This document shows, in pieces, positions 16,647 through 25,847 of a DNA stretch of 34,303 nucleotides. Made by a program: the position numbers and the translations under genes. Positions within the stretch are counted from its first letter, which is position 1. Each line of letters starts with the position of its first letter. The stretch comes from DASPLX01 sp035627375 (GTDB taxonomy: Bacteria > Pseudomonadota > Gammaproteobacteria > Burkholderiales > Burkholderiaceae_D). Location of the stretch: positions 1 to 34,303 of the forward strand of contig DASPLX010000088.1 of NCBI GenBank assembly GCA_035627375.1, in the 5' to 3' direction. Under the pieces are notes generated by a model, which saw only the letters and a program-made list of their open reading frames with translations, was not told the DNA's origin and did not search any database.

Positions 16647-19541
16647 TTAGTCCGTCATTCCGGCGCTTTCCCTGCCCGCCACGTAATGCGCGAACGCGTC
16701 GCGCACGTCGTCGACCAGCGTCTGGATGTTCCAGGGCTTCATGACGATCTTGTAGATCGCGCCCTTGTTGATCGCATCCACCAGCGAGCCGATGTCGGCG
16801 TTGCCGGTCAACAGCATGCGGGTGATGTCGGGGTAGAGATTCCGCACCTGCCGCAGCAACCCGACGCCGTCTCCTCCGGGCATCCGCAAGTCGGCGAGGA
16901 CGACGCCGACCTCGCTCTTCGCCAGCACCGCCAGCGCTTCGACCGAGCACGAAGCCGTCAACACCTGGTAACCGTGCTCTTGCAGCAGTAGATCGAGCGA
17001 GGTCCGCACGTCCTCGACGTCGTCCACCACCAGGATGGTGCGGGCCGCGTTCGAGATGCGCGTCCAGATGTGCAGGCGCCGGTCCGAGCGCAACAGTTCG
17101 CTCATCTGTTCGGCCGGCAGCGCCGGACTGAATAAGAATCCCTGCATTTCAGGGCACCCCTGCTTCTGCAGGTAGCCGAACTGGGTCTCGGTTTCGACGC
17201 CTTCGGCGACGACCGCCAGGCCGAATTTCTGCGCCAGCGCCAGGATGCTGCGCACGATGTCGGCCGCGCCGTTGTCGCCGATGATGTCGGTGATGAAGGA
17301 GTTGTCGATCTTCAGGCGATTGACCGGGAAGCGGCGCAGATAGGACAGCGAGGAATAGCCGGTGCCGAAATCGTCGAGCGCCAGGCCGACGCCGAGTTCC
17401 TTGAGCTGGCGCATCGCTTCCATGACCGGCTCGGAATTGTCGAGAATCAGGCTTTCGGTGATTTCGAGATCGAGCCAGTTGGGCGCCAGGCCGGTCTCCT
17501 GCAAGACCTCGGCCACGGTCGCCACGATGTCGCCGCCGTAGAACTGGCGCGCCGACAGGTTCACCGCCATCCTGATCGGCGGCAGGCCGGCCTGCTGCCA
17601 GGCGCGATTCTGCGCGCAGGCGGTGGACAGCACCCATTTGCCGATCTCGCCCATCATGCCGATCTCTTCGAGCAGCGATATTACGTGCTTCGGCGACACC
17701 ATGCCCATCTCCGGATGCTCCCAGCGCAGCAGCGCCTCGGCGCCGATGATCGCGCCCGACGAAATGCTGACCTGCGGCTGATAATGGACCGCGAGTTCGC
17801 CGCGCGCGAACGCCTGGCGCAACTGGTTCGAGACGATCATGCGCTGCTGCGAGGCGATATTGAGTTCCGGCGTGAAGAACTGGTAATTGCCGCGCCCCTT
17901 GCTCTTGGCTTCATACATCGCCGTATCTGCGGCCTTCATCATTTCCTCGACGTCGCCGCCGTCGAGCGGATACAACGCGATGCCGATGCTGCTGCCGACC
18001 TGCAGCGAATTGCCCTCGACGACGAACGGCCGCGCCAGCTCGTCCTGGATCTTGTGCGCGACGGCGGCCGCGTCGCGGCTCTGGTTCACGTCCGAAATGC
18101 AGATCACGAATTCGTCGCCGCCCAGGCGCGCCAGGCTGTCGCCCTCGCGCAGGCAGCATTCCATGCGCCGCGCCACCGCCTGCAGCAAACCGTCGCCGAT
18201 GTGATGGCCGAGCGTGTCGTTGATGTGCTTGAAATGGTCGAGATCGATGAACAGCAAGGCGACCCGGCCGTGCCGCCGGTTCGCCTGCGCGATCGCCTGC
18301 CGCATCCGGTCTTCCAGCAGGAGGCGGTTCGGCAATCCGGTCAACGGATCGTGGTGGGCGATATGGCGGATATAGGCTTCGTACTGCTTGCGCTCGATCG
18401 CCAGCCCGGCGATCCGGACCGCGAGCTCGATCAGCTTGAGTTCGCCGGCGGACGGCCCGCGCGCCTCGACGCAGTACATGGAGAATGCGCCGAGCAGTTT
18501 GCCGCCGCCGGCGAAGATCGGCATCGACCAGCAGGCGCGCACGCCCATGCGAGCAACCTGTTCGCGGCACTCCTCCCACAGCGGATCGGCGAGAACGTCG
18601 GCGGCGATGACCGGTTCGCGCCGGTATAGCGCCGCGCTGGGCCCGGTGCACGGCCCGATGTCGAGGCTGGCCATGGCGTCGAGGCAGGTCTGGTCGAACG
18701 ACGGCGCGATCCCCTTGACGATCCGTTCCGCCTCGACCAGAAGCACGCAGCCGCGCATGCCCTTGCATTGATCCTCGATGCACACGAGCAGCGACGCGAT
18801 CGACTCTTCGAGCGGCCGGTCCAGCGCGATCATCTCCAGCACGCGTTGCTGGCCTTCGCGCAAGGATTCGGCCCGCTTGCGCTCGGTGATGTCGCGTGCG
18901 ATGCCGGTATGGAAGCGCTTTCCGTAATAATCGAATTCGCCGAACGAGATCTCCATCGCGATCTCGTGGCCGTCCTTGTGCAGGCAGGGAATCTCGATAC
19001 CCTGCCATGCGCTGCCTTTCCTGGCGCCCGGGAAACAGTCTTGCAAGCCGCCCTTGCGGTGCACATGCAGGCGCGGCGGCAACAGCATGTTCAAGTCGCG
19101 GCCGATCATCTCGCCCGGCGCATAACCGAAGATCCGTTCGGCGGCGGCGTTGACGAAGACGATGACGTTTTCCTCGTTGAGCGTGATGAAGGCGTCGAGC
19201 GCCGCCTCGGTCGCGGTGCGGTAGCGCTCCTCGCTCTGGTGCAACGCTTCCTGGGCGCGCCGGCGCTCCGCGATCTCGCATTCCATCTGCTGCTTGGCCT
19301 GGTGCAGGGCGCGGTTGATCTTCTCGTTTTCGTGGAGCGCGGCCTCGAGGTCTTCGGTGCGGCGGCGTACGCGATCCTCGAGCGTGACGGCGGTCTGGAA
19401 CAGGCCGAAATCGGAACCCTGGGCGCTGGTGCTGCGCTCGGCGCGATTCATCAGGGCCTGCACCATTTTCTTCAGGCGAACGATCTCGGCGCGCAATGCC
19501 GCTTCCGTTTCCGGCTGCAGCATGAGCGCCGGGTCATTCAT
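16647..19541 (-). CDS. PAS-GAF-GGDEF-EAL-REC c-di-GMP turnover protein
   Basis: 964 aa. Order: coiled coil (about 55-105), PAS (106-225), GAF (235-385), GGDEF (393-560), EAL (570-820) and a C-terminal receiver (835-955). The cyclase site GGDEF and the upstream inhibitory RxxD (REGD) are intact. The phosphodiesterase residues are also intact: EALLRW, NLSARQF, LEITES, LDDFGTGYSSLSYL, KIDNSF and AEGVET. The receiver has VDD, ADLRMP and the lysine in VMKPW, so it can probably be phosphorylated; a receiver at the C-terminus is uncommon for this class. ATG 19541 is preferred (GGAG about 8 nt upstream); it overlaps the end of the FIST gene by 8 bp, implying co-translation. ATG 19547 is the alternative. 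Confidence 0.93.
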   Translation of the reverse strand: MNDPALMLQPETEAALRAEIVRLKKMVQALMNRAERSTSAQGSDFGLFQTAVTLEDRVRRRTEDLEAALHENEKINRALHQAKQQMECEIAERRRAQEALHQSEERYRTATEAALDAFITLNEENVIVFVNAAAERIFGYAPGEMIGRDLNMLLPPRLHVHRKGGLQDCFPGARKGSAWQGIEIPCLHKDGHEIAMEISFGEFDYYGKRFHTGIARDITERKRAESLREGQQRVLEMIALDRPLEESIASLLVCIEDQCKGMRGCVLLVEAERIVKGIAPSFDQTCLDAMASLDIGPCTGPSAALYRREPVIAADVLADPLWEECREQVARMGVRACWSMPIFAGGGKLLGAFSMYCVEARGPSAGELKLIELAVRIAGLAIERKQYEAYIRHIAHHDPLTGLPNRLLLEDRMRQAIAQANRRHGRVALLFIDLDHFKHINDTLGHHIGDGLLQAVARRMECCLREGDSLARLGGDEFVICISDVNQSRDAAAVAHKIQDELARPFVVEGNSLQVGSSIGIALYPLDGGDVEEMMKAADTAMYEAKSKGRGNYQFFTPELNIASQQRMIVSNQLRQAFARGELAVHYQPQVSISSGAIIGAEALLRWEHPEMGMVSPKHVISLLEEIGMMGEIGKWVLSTACAQNRAWQQAGLPPIRMAVNLSARQFYGGDIVATVAEVLQETGLAPNWLDLEITESLILDNSEPVMEAMRQLKELGVGLALDDFGTGYSSLSYLRRFPVNRLKIDNSFITDIIGDNGAADIVRSILALAQKFGLAVVAEGVETETQFGYLQKQGCPEMQGFLFSPALPAEQMSELLRSDRRLHIWTRISNAARTILVVDDVEDVRTSLDLLLQEHGYQVLTASCSVEALAVLAKSEVGVVLADLRMPGGDGVGLLRQVRNLYPDITRMLLTGNADIGSLVDAINKGAIYKIVMKPWNIQTLVDDVRDAFAHYVAGRESAGMTD

Positions 19542-20685
19542 CGCCATTCTCCGCCGCGCCGATGGCGAGACCGGTGAACGTCTGGTTGACGTGCACGCCG
19601 AGGTATTGTTCGCCGTAGGTATTGAAGCCGACCGTCCGATTCGCGCGCAGCACGGCGGCCACCCGTTCGACCAGGCCGCATTGATGGATCTCGATGTTGC
19701 GCAGGATGCATTCGCAGCCGAACACGGCTTGCGGCACGCCGATTTCCTCGCGCACCCGGGCGAAGGCCTGCTCCAGGTTCTCGACCAGGTCCACCCCGCG
19801 CGCCACCCGCAGCACCAAGCCTTCCTCGATCGCGCAATAGAAGGTCAGGCTGCCGTCCGGATTGACCTTCTGGATCGCTCGCACGTAATCCATGCCGTCG
19901 ATCAGCACCACTACCGGCGACGCGGCGAAACGCATCGGGTCGAGATCGTCGACATCGACGCCCACCAGCCGCGCATATTCCTCGGCGGCCGGCAAGCCGT
20001 TGATCTCGCGCACGATGCGGGCATCGACGTCGGCTTCCGTGACGACCATCCGCTCGTCGGTGGAGACGAAATGCTGGGTCTTGAAGATCTTGAACGGCAA
20101 CGCGGTATGCACCAGCGTCAGCACCGCGCTGTCGGGATGGAAGCGGCCGTCGTGATAGACATGGGTGGCGGAGAAGCGCAGCCCGTCGCCGGCGGAGCCG
20201 CCGAAGACCGGAATGCGGCTCAGCCCATGCTGCAGGGAACGGGTGACCGGCTCCTCGCGGACCGACAAGCCGTCGATCATGAGGAAGCCGAAACTGTTAT
20301 GGGCGTCGGCGAGCGGCGCGCGCGATTCAAGCTGCCGCAGCAGCGCCGCGGCGAATTCCTGGCCGCGCGCCATCTCGAAATTGCGCAGGCGATCGAGCAG
20401 GCCGGAAGCGACGACGAAGTCCGCCGCCGGCAAGCTGGCGCCGGAAATGCTGCACTGCCGATAACCCGTCGGGCCGATTTCGCCGGCCGTCGTGCAGCCG
20501 ACCACGCAGGTGCCGGCGAACAGGCGGCGCATTTCGGCGGCGACGACATGGAGGTCGTAAGTCGAGGAACAGAAGAACACCACCAGCGCCATATCGGGCT
20601 GGGCCACGGCCGCATGAAATTCCTGCACCGCCTGACGCGGATCGGCGGCGCACGACTGCGACGTGCGTATTCTCCCCGTACTCAT
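19534..20685 (-). CDS. FIST-domain sensor (NosP-like)
   Basis: 383 aa with FIST_N (roughly residues 25-225, including VVGCTTAGEIGPTGY and GGSAGDGLRF) and FIST_C (about 225-365, ending VGFNTYGEQYLGVHVNQTFTGLAIG). The NosP proteins of this family bind heme and nitric oxide and are often co-cistronic with c-di-GMP enzymes or histidine kinases. Here it is translationally coupled to the GGDEF-EAL gene, which fits that pattern. Whether this one binds heme cannot be told from the sequence; other FIST domains may bind small ligands. The ATG at 20685 has GGAG upstream. Confidence 0.87.
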   Translation of the reverse strand: MSTGRIRTSQSCAADPRQAVQEFHAAVAQPDMALVVFFCSSTYDLHVVAAEMRRLFAGTCVVGCTTAGEIGPTGYRQCSISGASLPAADFVVASGLLDRLRNFEMARGQEFAAALLRQLESRAPLADAHNSFGFLMIDGLSVREEPVTRSLQHGLSRIPVFGGSAGDGLRFSATHVYHDGRFHPDSAVLTLVHTALPFKIFKTQHFVSTDERMVVTEADVDARIVREINGLPAAEEYARLVGVDVDDLDPMRFAASPVVVLIDGMDYVRAIQKVNPDGSLTFYCAIEEGLVLRVARGVDLVENLEQAFARVREEIGVPQAVFGCECILRNIEIHQCGLVERVAAVLRANRTVGFNTYGEQYLGVHVNQTFTGLAIGAAENGDE

Positions 20686-20747
20686 GGTAGCTCCGTGGAT
20701 CTAATGGTCCATCGGTTTGGGTGATCCGGCATTGCACCGGTTGTCTC

Positions 20748-20780
20748 TTGACTATAGTCAACGAGATTGCCTAGCGTCAA
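20748..20780 (-). promoter_or_regulatory. Promoter of the FIST/c-di-GMP operon with an overlapping 14-bp palindrome
   Basis: Read leftward: TTGACG (complement of 20775-20780), 18-bp spacer, TATAGT (complement of 20751-20756), each 5/6 to the sigma-70 consensus. The -10 sits in the perfect palindrome TTGACTATAGTCAA (20748-20761), a likely operator. It lies about 65 bp before the FIST start codon. Confidence 0.65.
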
Positions 20781-20830
20781 CGGAATTTAACAAAAAGTAT
20801 AAGAGCGCTCCTCCTTTGGGAAACGGTGGA

Positions 20831-21916
20831 TCAATAACGCAACACCGCCCAGTTGAGCGCGGCGCCGCCGGCCACCAGCCAGGCGAACAAGATGGCGGCA
20901 AGGGCCAGGCACTTGGCGCCGGCGCGGCGCATCCCGGCGATTTGCGTCATGCATCCGAGCGCGGCCATCGCCGTTGCCAGAAGTGCATCATCGATCGCCA
21001 CCAGAGTGCGCGCCGGCAGTGCCGCCAACGGCGCCGCCGAGTGCAGCGCAATCACCGCGATGAACAGGAAGGCGAACCAGGGAATCGCGATACGCCGTTC
21101 CCGCCGCGCCTCCGGATCCCGCCGGCCGCGGGCGTCGCGCCGGGCGACGTAGGCGGCGAGCACCAGCAGGAACGGCGCCAGCATCATGACGCGCATCATC
21201 TTGGCGACGATCGCGGCCCCGGCGGCCTCCTCGCCCAGGGTGCGGCCGATCGCGACCACCTGCGCCACCTCGTGCACCGTCGAACCGGCGTAGATGCCGA
21301 ACGCCTGCGGCGTCACGGCGCCGGGCAGGCAGGCCTGCAGCACGTGATACAGCGCGGGATAGGAAATCATCGCCAGGGTGCCGAATACCACGACCATCGC
21401 CACCGCCAGCGCCGCCTGCTCGCTGCGAGCGCGCACTACCGGCTCGGTCGCCATGATCGCCGCGGCGCCGCAAATCGCATTGCCGGCGCCGATCAGCAGC
21501 GCCGTCTCGGGCTCGAGCTTGAGCACGCGGATGCCGACCCAGGCGGCCAGCCCGAAAGTCGACGCCAACACCAGTACATCGACCGCCATGCCGGCCCAGC
21601 CCACCTGGACCAGGTCGGCGAAACTCAAGCGAAAGCCATAGAGCACGATGCCCAGGCGAAGCAGGGTCTGGCGCGCGAATTGGATGCCCGGTGCGGCGAC
21701 CGGCGCCAAGCGCGGATAGACGGTGTTGCCGACCACGATGCCGAACAGGATGGCGAGCGTCAGGGCGCCGATCCCATGCTCTCTGCACCATGCGAGCTGT
21801 GCCGCGCCGAGCGCGGCCGACGCCACCGCGGCGCTCAACAGCAGGCCGGCTCCCAGGCGCAGCGCCCCATTGCCGGAAAAGCCGGAAGCGGTCGTGGCGG
21901 TAAGCGATGCGCGCAT
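20831..21916 (-). CDS. yeiH: YeiH-family inner-membrane protein (putative sulfate/sulfite exporter)
   Basis: 361-aa polytopic membrane protein of the YeiH/UPF0324 family (E. coli YeiH is of similar size). About ten hydrophobic segments are visible, with the family segments LAILFGIVVGNTVYP, RLGIVLYGFRLSFADL, AGNAICGAAAIMATEPVV and YAGSTVHEVAQVVA. It is divergent from a LysR regulator, the same arrangement as yeiH/yeiE in enterobacteria, where the regulator responds to sulfite. The transport substrate is not established from sequence. The ATG at 21916 has only a weak GAGATGGA upstream. Confidence 0.9.
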   Translation of the reverse strand: MRASLTATTASGFSGNGALRLGAGLLLSAAVASAALGAAQLAWCREHGIGALTLAILFGIVVGNTVYPRLAPVAAPGIQFARQTLLRLGIVLYGFRLSFADLVQVGWAGMAVDVLVLASTFGLAAWVGIRVLKLEPETALLIGAGNAICGAAAIMATEPVVRARSEQAALAVAMVVVFGTLAMISYPALYHVLQACLPGAVTPQAFGIYAGSTVHEVAQVVAIGRTLGEEAAGAAIVAKMMRVMMLAPFLLVLAAYVARRDARGRRDPEARRERRIAIPWFAFLFIAVIALHSAAPLAALPARTLVAIDDALLATAMAALGCMTQIAGMRRAGAKCLALAAILFAWLVAGGAALNWAVLRY

Positions 21917-21952
21917 GGTTCCATCTCGGTCGAAGGTCGATGGGGCGCCACT

Positions 21953-22016
21953 TTATCGATATCGCAATAAAAAGAAAAACAAATTATTTTGCTACCATCT
22001 ACCTGTTTTATCGATA
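21953..22016. promoter_or_regulatory. Divergent yeiH/LysR control region with repeated TTATCGATA
   Basis: The 117-bp intergenic region is AT-rich and holds TTATCGATA twice in direct orientation, at 21953-21961 and 22008-22016, 55 bp (about five helical turns) apart. The first copy is part of a larger dyad, TTAT-N10-ATAA, of the T-N11-A kind bound by LysR proteins. The placement suits repression/activation of both genes by the adjacent LysR regulator. Confidence 0.55.
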
Positions 22017-22033
22017 GATACGGGATCTTCCCC

Positions 22034-22936
22034 ATGCGTCTCACCCTACGCCAGCTGCAAATCTTCCTCGCCGTCGCGCAATCCGGCAGCACCACTGCGG
22101 CCGCCGTCGACATCTCGCTCTCGCAATCGGCGGCCAGCGCCGCGCTCAATGAGCTCGAAAGCGTGCTCGGGACCCGCTTGTTCGACCGGGTCGGCAAGCG
22201 CTTGCTGCTGAACGATAACGGCCGCCTGCTGCTGCCGCAGGCACGGCAGACGATCGATGCGGCGCGCAGCATCGAACGCCAGTTCGCGCAGGCGGCGCCC
22301 GCTTCCGCCGCCGGCCTGCGCATCGGCGCGTCGACCACGATCGGCAGTTACCTGCTGCCGGCCCTGCTGGCCGCCTATCGCGCCCGCTTCGGCGACGCGC
22401 CGATGCGGGCGACGATCGCCAATACCGCCGACATCGTCGCCGCCGTCGCGAATTACGACGTCGATATCGGCTTCATCGAAGGACCGTGCCACGAGCCGGA
22501 GCTGCAGGTGGAACCGTGGCTCGCCGACGAGTTGATCATCGCCTGCGCGCCGGCGCATCCGCTGGCCGCGCGGGACGGCGGGAGAATCACGGCCAAGGCC
22601 TTGCGCGAAGCCGAATGGCTGTTGCGGGAACCGGGCTCGGGAACGCGCGAGGCGGTCGAGCATGCGCTGATCTCCCATCTCCATCATCTGCGTCCGGCCG
22701 GCGAATTCAGCAACTCGGAAGCGATCAAGTACGCCGCCGCGGAAGGGCTCGGGATCGCCTGCCTGTCGCGCTGGGTGGTGCGCGACCTGATCGAGTCGGG
22801 CAAGCTGGTCGAACTGAAGACCACGCTGCCGCCGCTGCGGCGCCGTTTCTACACCATCCGCGGCCGCCGCAAAATGCTGTCTCCCAACCTGGAACGCCTG
22901 TTGCGATTTTGCCAGGAGTGGCCGCAGGCGGTTTGA
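22034..22936 (+). CDS. LysR-family regulator (YeiE-like)
   Basis: 300 aa. An N-terminal winged HTH (MRLTLRQLQIFLAVAQSGST, then LSQSAASAALNELESVLGTRLFDR) is followed by a LysR substrate-binding domain with IGASTTIGSYLLPALL, WLLREPGSGTREAVE and GLGIACLSRWVV. It matches YeiE/CysL-type regulators and is divergent from yeiH, which it probably controls. ATG 22034 is the natural start for the HTH; a frame open to 21989 would add 15 residues through the promoter region. Confidence 0.91.
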   Translation: MRLTLRQLQIFLAVAQSGSTTAAAVDISLSQSAASAALNELESVLGTRLFDRVGKRLLLNDNGRLLLPQARQTIDAARSIERQFAQAAPASAAGLRIGASTTIGSYLLPALLAAYRARFGDAPMRATIANTADIVAAVANYDVDIGFIEGPCHEPELQVEPWLADELIIACAPAHPLAARDGGRITAKALREAEWLLREPGSGTREAVEHALISHLHHLRPAGEFSNSEAIKYAAAEGLGIACLSRWVVRDLIESGKLVELKTTLPPLRRRFYTIRGRRKMLSPNLERLLRFCQEWPQAV

Positions 22937-23070
22937 GCCGCGCAGCGAGATTCCCTCCCGCGCAAACGCCTCCCGCTGCCCTTGCATGCCGTCAAGAACA
23001 GCGGGGCGTAAGCTTCTACAATAAGGTCTTCTTCGAACACCCTGGCCGGGCCCTCGGCACCGGCGCGCAC

Positions 23071-24006
23071 ATGAAATTCATGCGATTTTCCGTTTCACCC
23101 TCCCGGGGCTTCCTGCTTGCCGTCGCCATGGCGATCGGCGGCTGCCATGCGCAATCGTCCGTCACCTCGCCGGCCGTTCCGCTCACCGGCGCAGGCGTGA
23201 CGATCTATGCCGCCGGCGATATCGCCGACTGCCGCAAGGCGAGGCCCGAAGACAGCGGCGCCGCCAGGACGGCGGACCTGATCGCCGCCGCCCTGGCGCA
23301 AGACCCGACCGCCGCCGTCCTCACGCTCGGCGACCATACCTATCCGATCGGCCTGATCGACGAATTCGTGAATTGCTACGACCCGACCTGGGGCCGCTTC
23401 AAGGACCGCACCTATCCCTCGCCCGGCAACCACGAGTACTATTCGCCGGCCGCCGCCGGCTACTACAACTATTTCGGCGACCGGGCAGGACCCGGTCGGC
23501 GCGGATATTACAGCTTCGAGCTCGGCACCTGGCACATCGTGTCGCTCAACAGCTATCTGCAGGGGCCGGAGCAGCAGCGGCAACTGGCCTGGCTGAAGGC
23601 CGATCTCGCGGCGCACCCGGCGCACTGCACGCTGGCCTATTTGCACCACCCCATGTTCAGTTCCGGCGGCCACGGCAACAACGAGCGCTTGCGCGACCTG
23701 TGGCTGGCGTTGGAGGCGGCCGGCGCCGACGTCATCCTGGCGTCGCACGATCACGACTACGAGCGCTTCGTGCCGCAGGACGCCTACGGCCGGCGCGACG
23801 ATGCGCGCGGCATCCGCCAATTCGTCGTCGGCACGGGCGGCGCCAAGCTGACGCCGTTCGGCTTGCGCAAATGGAACAGCGAAAGCGTCGACAATTCGAA
23901 CCACGGCGTGCTGCGCTTGACGCTGCGCGACAACGGCTACGAATGGGAATTCCTGCCGGTCGACAAGGGCGGCTTCACCGACCGCGGCTCCGGGCTTTGT
24001 CATTGA
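23071..24006 (+). CDS. Metallophosphoesterase, probable lipoprotein
   Basis: 311-aa calcineurin-like (purple acid phosphatase-type) phosphoesterase. Metal ligands are visible in order: AAGDIAD (47-53), LGDHTYP (86-92), GNHEYY (119-124), YLHHPMF and ASHDHDYERF. The N-terminus has a hydrophobic stretch ending AMAIGGC, a plausible lipobox with Cys25, so it is probably an outer-membrane or periplasmic lipoprotein. It stands alone, 134 bp after the LysR gene. The substrate is unknown. ATG 23071 is taken; ATG 23080 gives the same signal region. Confidence 0.88.
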   Translation: MKFMRFSVSPSRGFLLAVAMAIGGCHAQSSVTSPAVPLTGAGVTIYAAGDIADCRKARPEDSGAARTADLIAAALAQDPTAAVLTLGDHTYPIGLIDEFVNCYDPTWGRFKDRTYPSPGNHEYYSPAAAGYYNYFGDRAGPGRRGYYSFELGTWHIVSLNSYLQGPEQQRQLAWLKADLAAHPAHCTLAYLHHPMFSSGGHGNNERLRDLWLALEAAGADVILASHDHDYERFVPQDAYGRRDDARGIRQFVVGTGGAKLTPFGLRKWNSESVDNSNHGVLRLTLRDNGYEWEFLPVDKGGFTDRGSGLCH

Positions 24007-24086
24007 TCCATACCGGGGCGGATATAAGTGTTATAAGCAGGCAAGGACGCAAACCGCGCGCGTCCCGTGTTGTCATAACGAATGGC

Positions 24087-24118
24087 CCGGACGGTCGCCA
24101 AGGCTGGCGTTCGTCCGG
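24087..24118 (+). promoter_or_regulatory. Leader hairpin upstream of guaC
   Basis: CCGGACG (24087-24093) pairs with CGTCCGG (24112-24118); inside, GCCA pairs with TGGC around an AGGC loop, separated from the outer stem by a symmetric 3-nt internal loop (GTC/GTT). It ends 30 bp before the guaC ATG in a 142-bp leader and could be an mRNA regulatory element or a processing stem. I do not recognise a known riboswitch. Confidence 0.4.
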
Positions 24119-24148
24119 AATCTGTCTCTCTCACGATGGAACTGCGCC

Positions 24149-25201
24149 ATGCATATCGAAGAATCGATCAAGCTCGACTTCAAGGATGTACTGATCCGCC
24201 CGAAACGTTCGACGCTGACTTCGCGCGCCGAAGTCGACATCAGCCGCGAATTCATCTTCCACAATTCGCGTCAGAAATACCACGGCATTCCCGTCATCGC
24301 CGCCAACATGGATACCACCGGCACCTTCGAGATGGCGCGCGCGCTCGGCCGGCACGGCTTGTCCACGGCCTTGCACAAGCATTATTCCGAGGACGACCTG
24401 GTCGCCTTCTTCCATTCGCTGCAGGACGACGGCCTGAGTTCTTCGACCGCCTTCTACTCGATGGGCATCGGCAAGGCCGACTACGAGAAATTCGCCGCCG
24501 TCATGGCGCGCGCCAGCGACGCCATCAAGTACATCTGCATCGATGTCGCCAACGGCTATACGGAAGGCTTCGTCAATTTCGTAAAGAAGGTGCGCAACGC
24601 CTTCCCGCACCTGACAATCATGGCCGGCAACGTGGTCACCGGCGACATGACGGAAGAATTGATCCTCGCCGGCGCCGACATCGTCAAGGTCGGCATCGGC
24701 CCCGGCTCGGTCTGCACCACGCGCAAGATGACGGGCGTCGGCTATCCGCAGCTGTCAGCCGTGATCGAATGCGCGGACGCGGCCCACGGTCTCGGCGGCC
24801 AGATCTGCGCCGACGGCGGCTGCGTGGTGCCGGGCGACCTGGCGAAGGCTTTCGGCGGCGGCGCCGATTTCATCATGCTCGGCGGCATGCTGGCCGGCCA
24901 CGAGGAATGCGCGGGCGACCTGGTCGAGCGCGACGGCAAGCGCTACAAGCGCTTCTACGGCATGAGCAGCCGCACGGCGATGGAAAAGTATGCCGGCGGC
25001 GTCGCCCAATACCGGGCCAGCGAAGGCAAGGAAGTGCTGGTGGAATACCGCGGCCCTGTCGCCGACACGCTGCAGGATATTCTCGGCGGCGTGCGTTCGG
25101 CGTGCACCTATGTCGGTGCGCACAAGCTCAAGGAATTGACCAAGCGCACCACCTTCGTGCGCGTGACGCAGCAGTTGAACGAATCGCTCGGCAAGTCATA
25201 A
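24149..25201 (+). CDS. guaC: GMP reductase
   Basis: 350 aa, IMPDH/GMPR TIM-barrel enzyme converting GMP to IMP with NADPH. It has FKDVLIRPKRS near the N-terminus, VIAANMDTTGTFEMA, ICIDVANGYTEGF, the catalytic cysteine in VGIGPGSVCTTRK (Cys189) and FYGMSSRTAMEKY. No CBS domain is present, which separates it from IMP dehydrogenase. The length matches the eukaryote/gamma-type GuaC group. The ATG at 24149 has GGAA upstream. It is followed 19 bp later by thpR. Confidence 0.96.
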   Translation: MHIEESIKLDFKDVLIRPKRSTLTSRAEVDISREFIFHNSRQKYHGIPVIAANMDTTGTFEMARALGRHGLSTALHKHYSEDDLVAFFHSLQDDGLSSSTAFYSMGIGKADYEKFAAVMARASDAIKYICIDVANGYTEGFVNFVKKVRNAFPHLTIMAGNVVTGDMTEELILAGADIVKVGIGPGSVCTTRKMTGVGYPQLSAVIECADAAHGLGGQICADGGCVVPGDLAKAFGGGADFIMLGGMLAGHEECAGDLVERDGKRYKRFYGMSSRTAMEKYAGGVAQYRASEGKEVLVEYRGPVADTLQDILGGVRSACTYVGAHKLKELTKRTTFVRVTQQLNESLGKS

Positions 25202-25220
25202 TCCAGGGGGCTGAAACGCC

Positions 25221-25847
25221 GTGGATGCGAACCTGGGCCAAAGCTGCGGCGGCAGCGCGGAGCGGTCGCTGCGGCTGTTCTATGCGCTGTGGCCGGACGA
25301 CGCCGTGCGCGAACGGCTGGCGGCGTTGCAGGCGCACGTCGACGGCAAGCTTACGGCCTACGAGAACCTGCATATCACGCTCGCCTTCCTCGGCGAACAG
25401 CCGGCCGATTCCCTGCCGGCTCTCGGCGCAATTCTCGACGGCCTGCCGCGCGACGAAATCATGCTGCCCCTCGACCGGCTCGGCTATTTTCCCAAGAAGC
25501 GCATCGCCTGGGCCGGCATGCACGCCGTTCCCGGCGCCTTGCGCGCCTTGGCAGGGGCGCTCGCCGACGCCCTGATCGCGAACGGCGTGGCATTCGACCG
25601 CCGCACCGATTTCAAGCCGCACGTCACCCTCGCGCGCGACGCCGATCCGCCGCGCGATGTTTCATTCGATCCGATCGTCTGGCATGCCGAGCGGATCGTG
25701 CTGGTGCAATCGGTCATGCAGCGCGGCGGCGTGCGCTATGAAGTGCTGGCGGAACGCATGCCTCGGCATAGGCACGCGTCCTCGGAAGGCGTCAGCGCGA
25801 CCCGTCCGCTACCTTCTCCGCCATCGCCAAATAACCCTGAACGCTGA
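25221..25847 (+). CDS. thpR: RNA 2',3'-cyclic phosphodiesterase (2'-5' RNA ligase family)
   Basis: 208 aa with the two HxT motifs of the 2H phosphoesterase superfamily: HITLAFLG (His51/Thr53) and HVTLARD (His134/Thr136). LRLFYALWPDD is the typical start region. GTG 25221 is the only evident start and its SD is poor. The last 30 or so residues (after YEVLAERM) are a low-complexity Ser/Pro-rich tail running into the accessory region and overlapping the opposite-strand SGNH remnant. The native C-terminus may have been lost or extended there. Confidence 0.87.
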   Translation: MDANLGQSCGGSAERSLRLFYALWPDDAVRERLAALQAHVDGKLTAYENLHITLAFLGEQPADSLPALGAILDGLPRDEIMLPLDRLGYFPKKRIAWAGMHAVPGALRALAGALADALIANGVAFDRRTDFKPHVTLARDADPPRDVSFDPIVWHAERIVLVQSVMQRGGVRYEVLAERMPRHRHASSEGVSATRPLPSPPSPNNPER

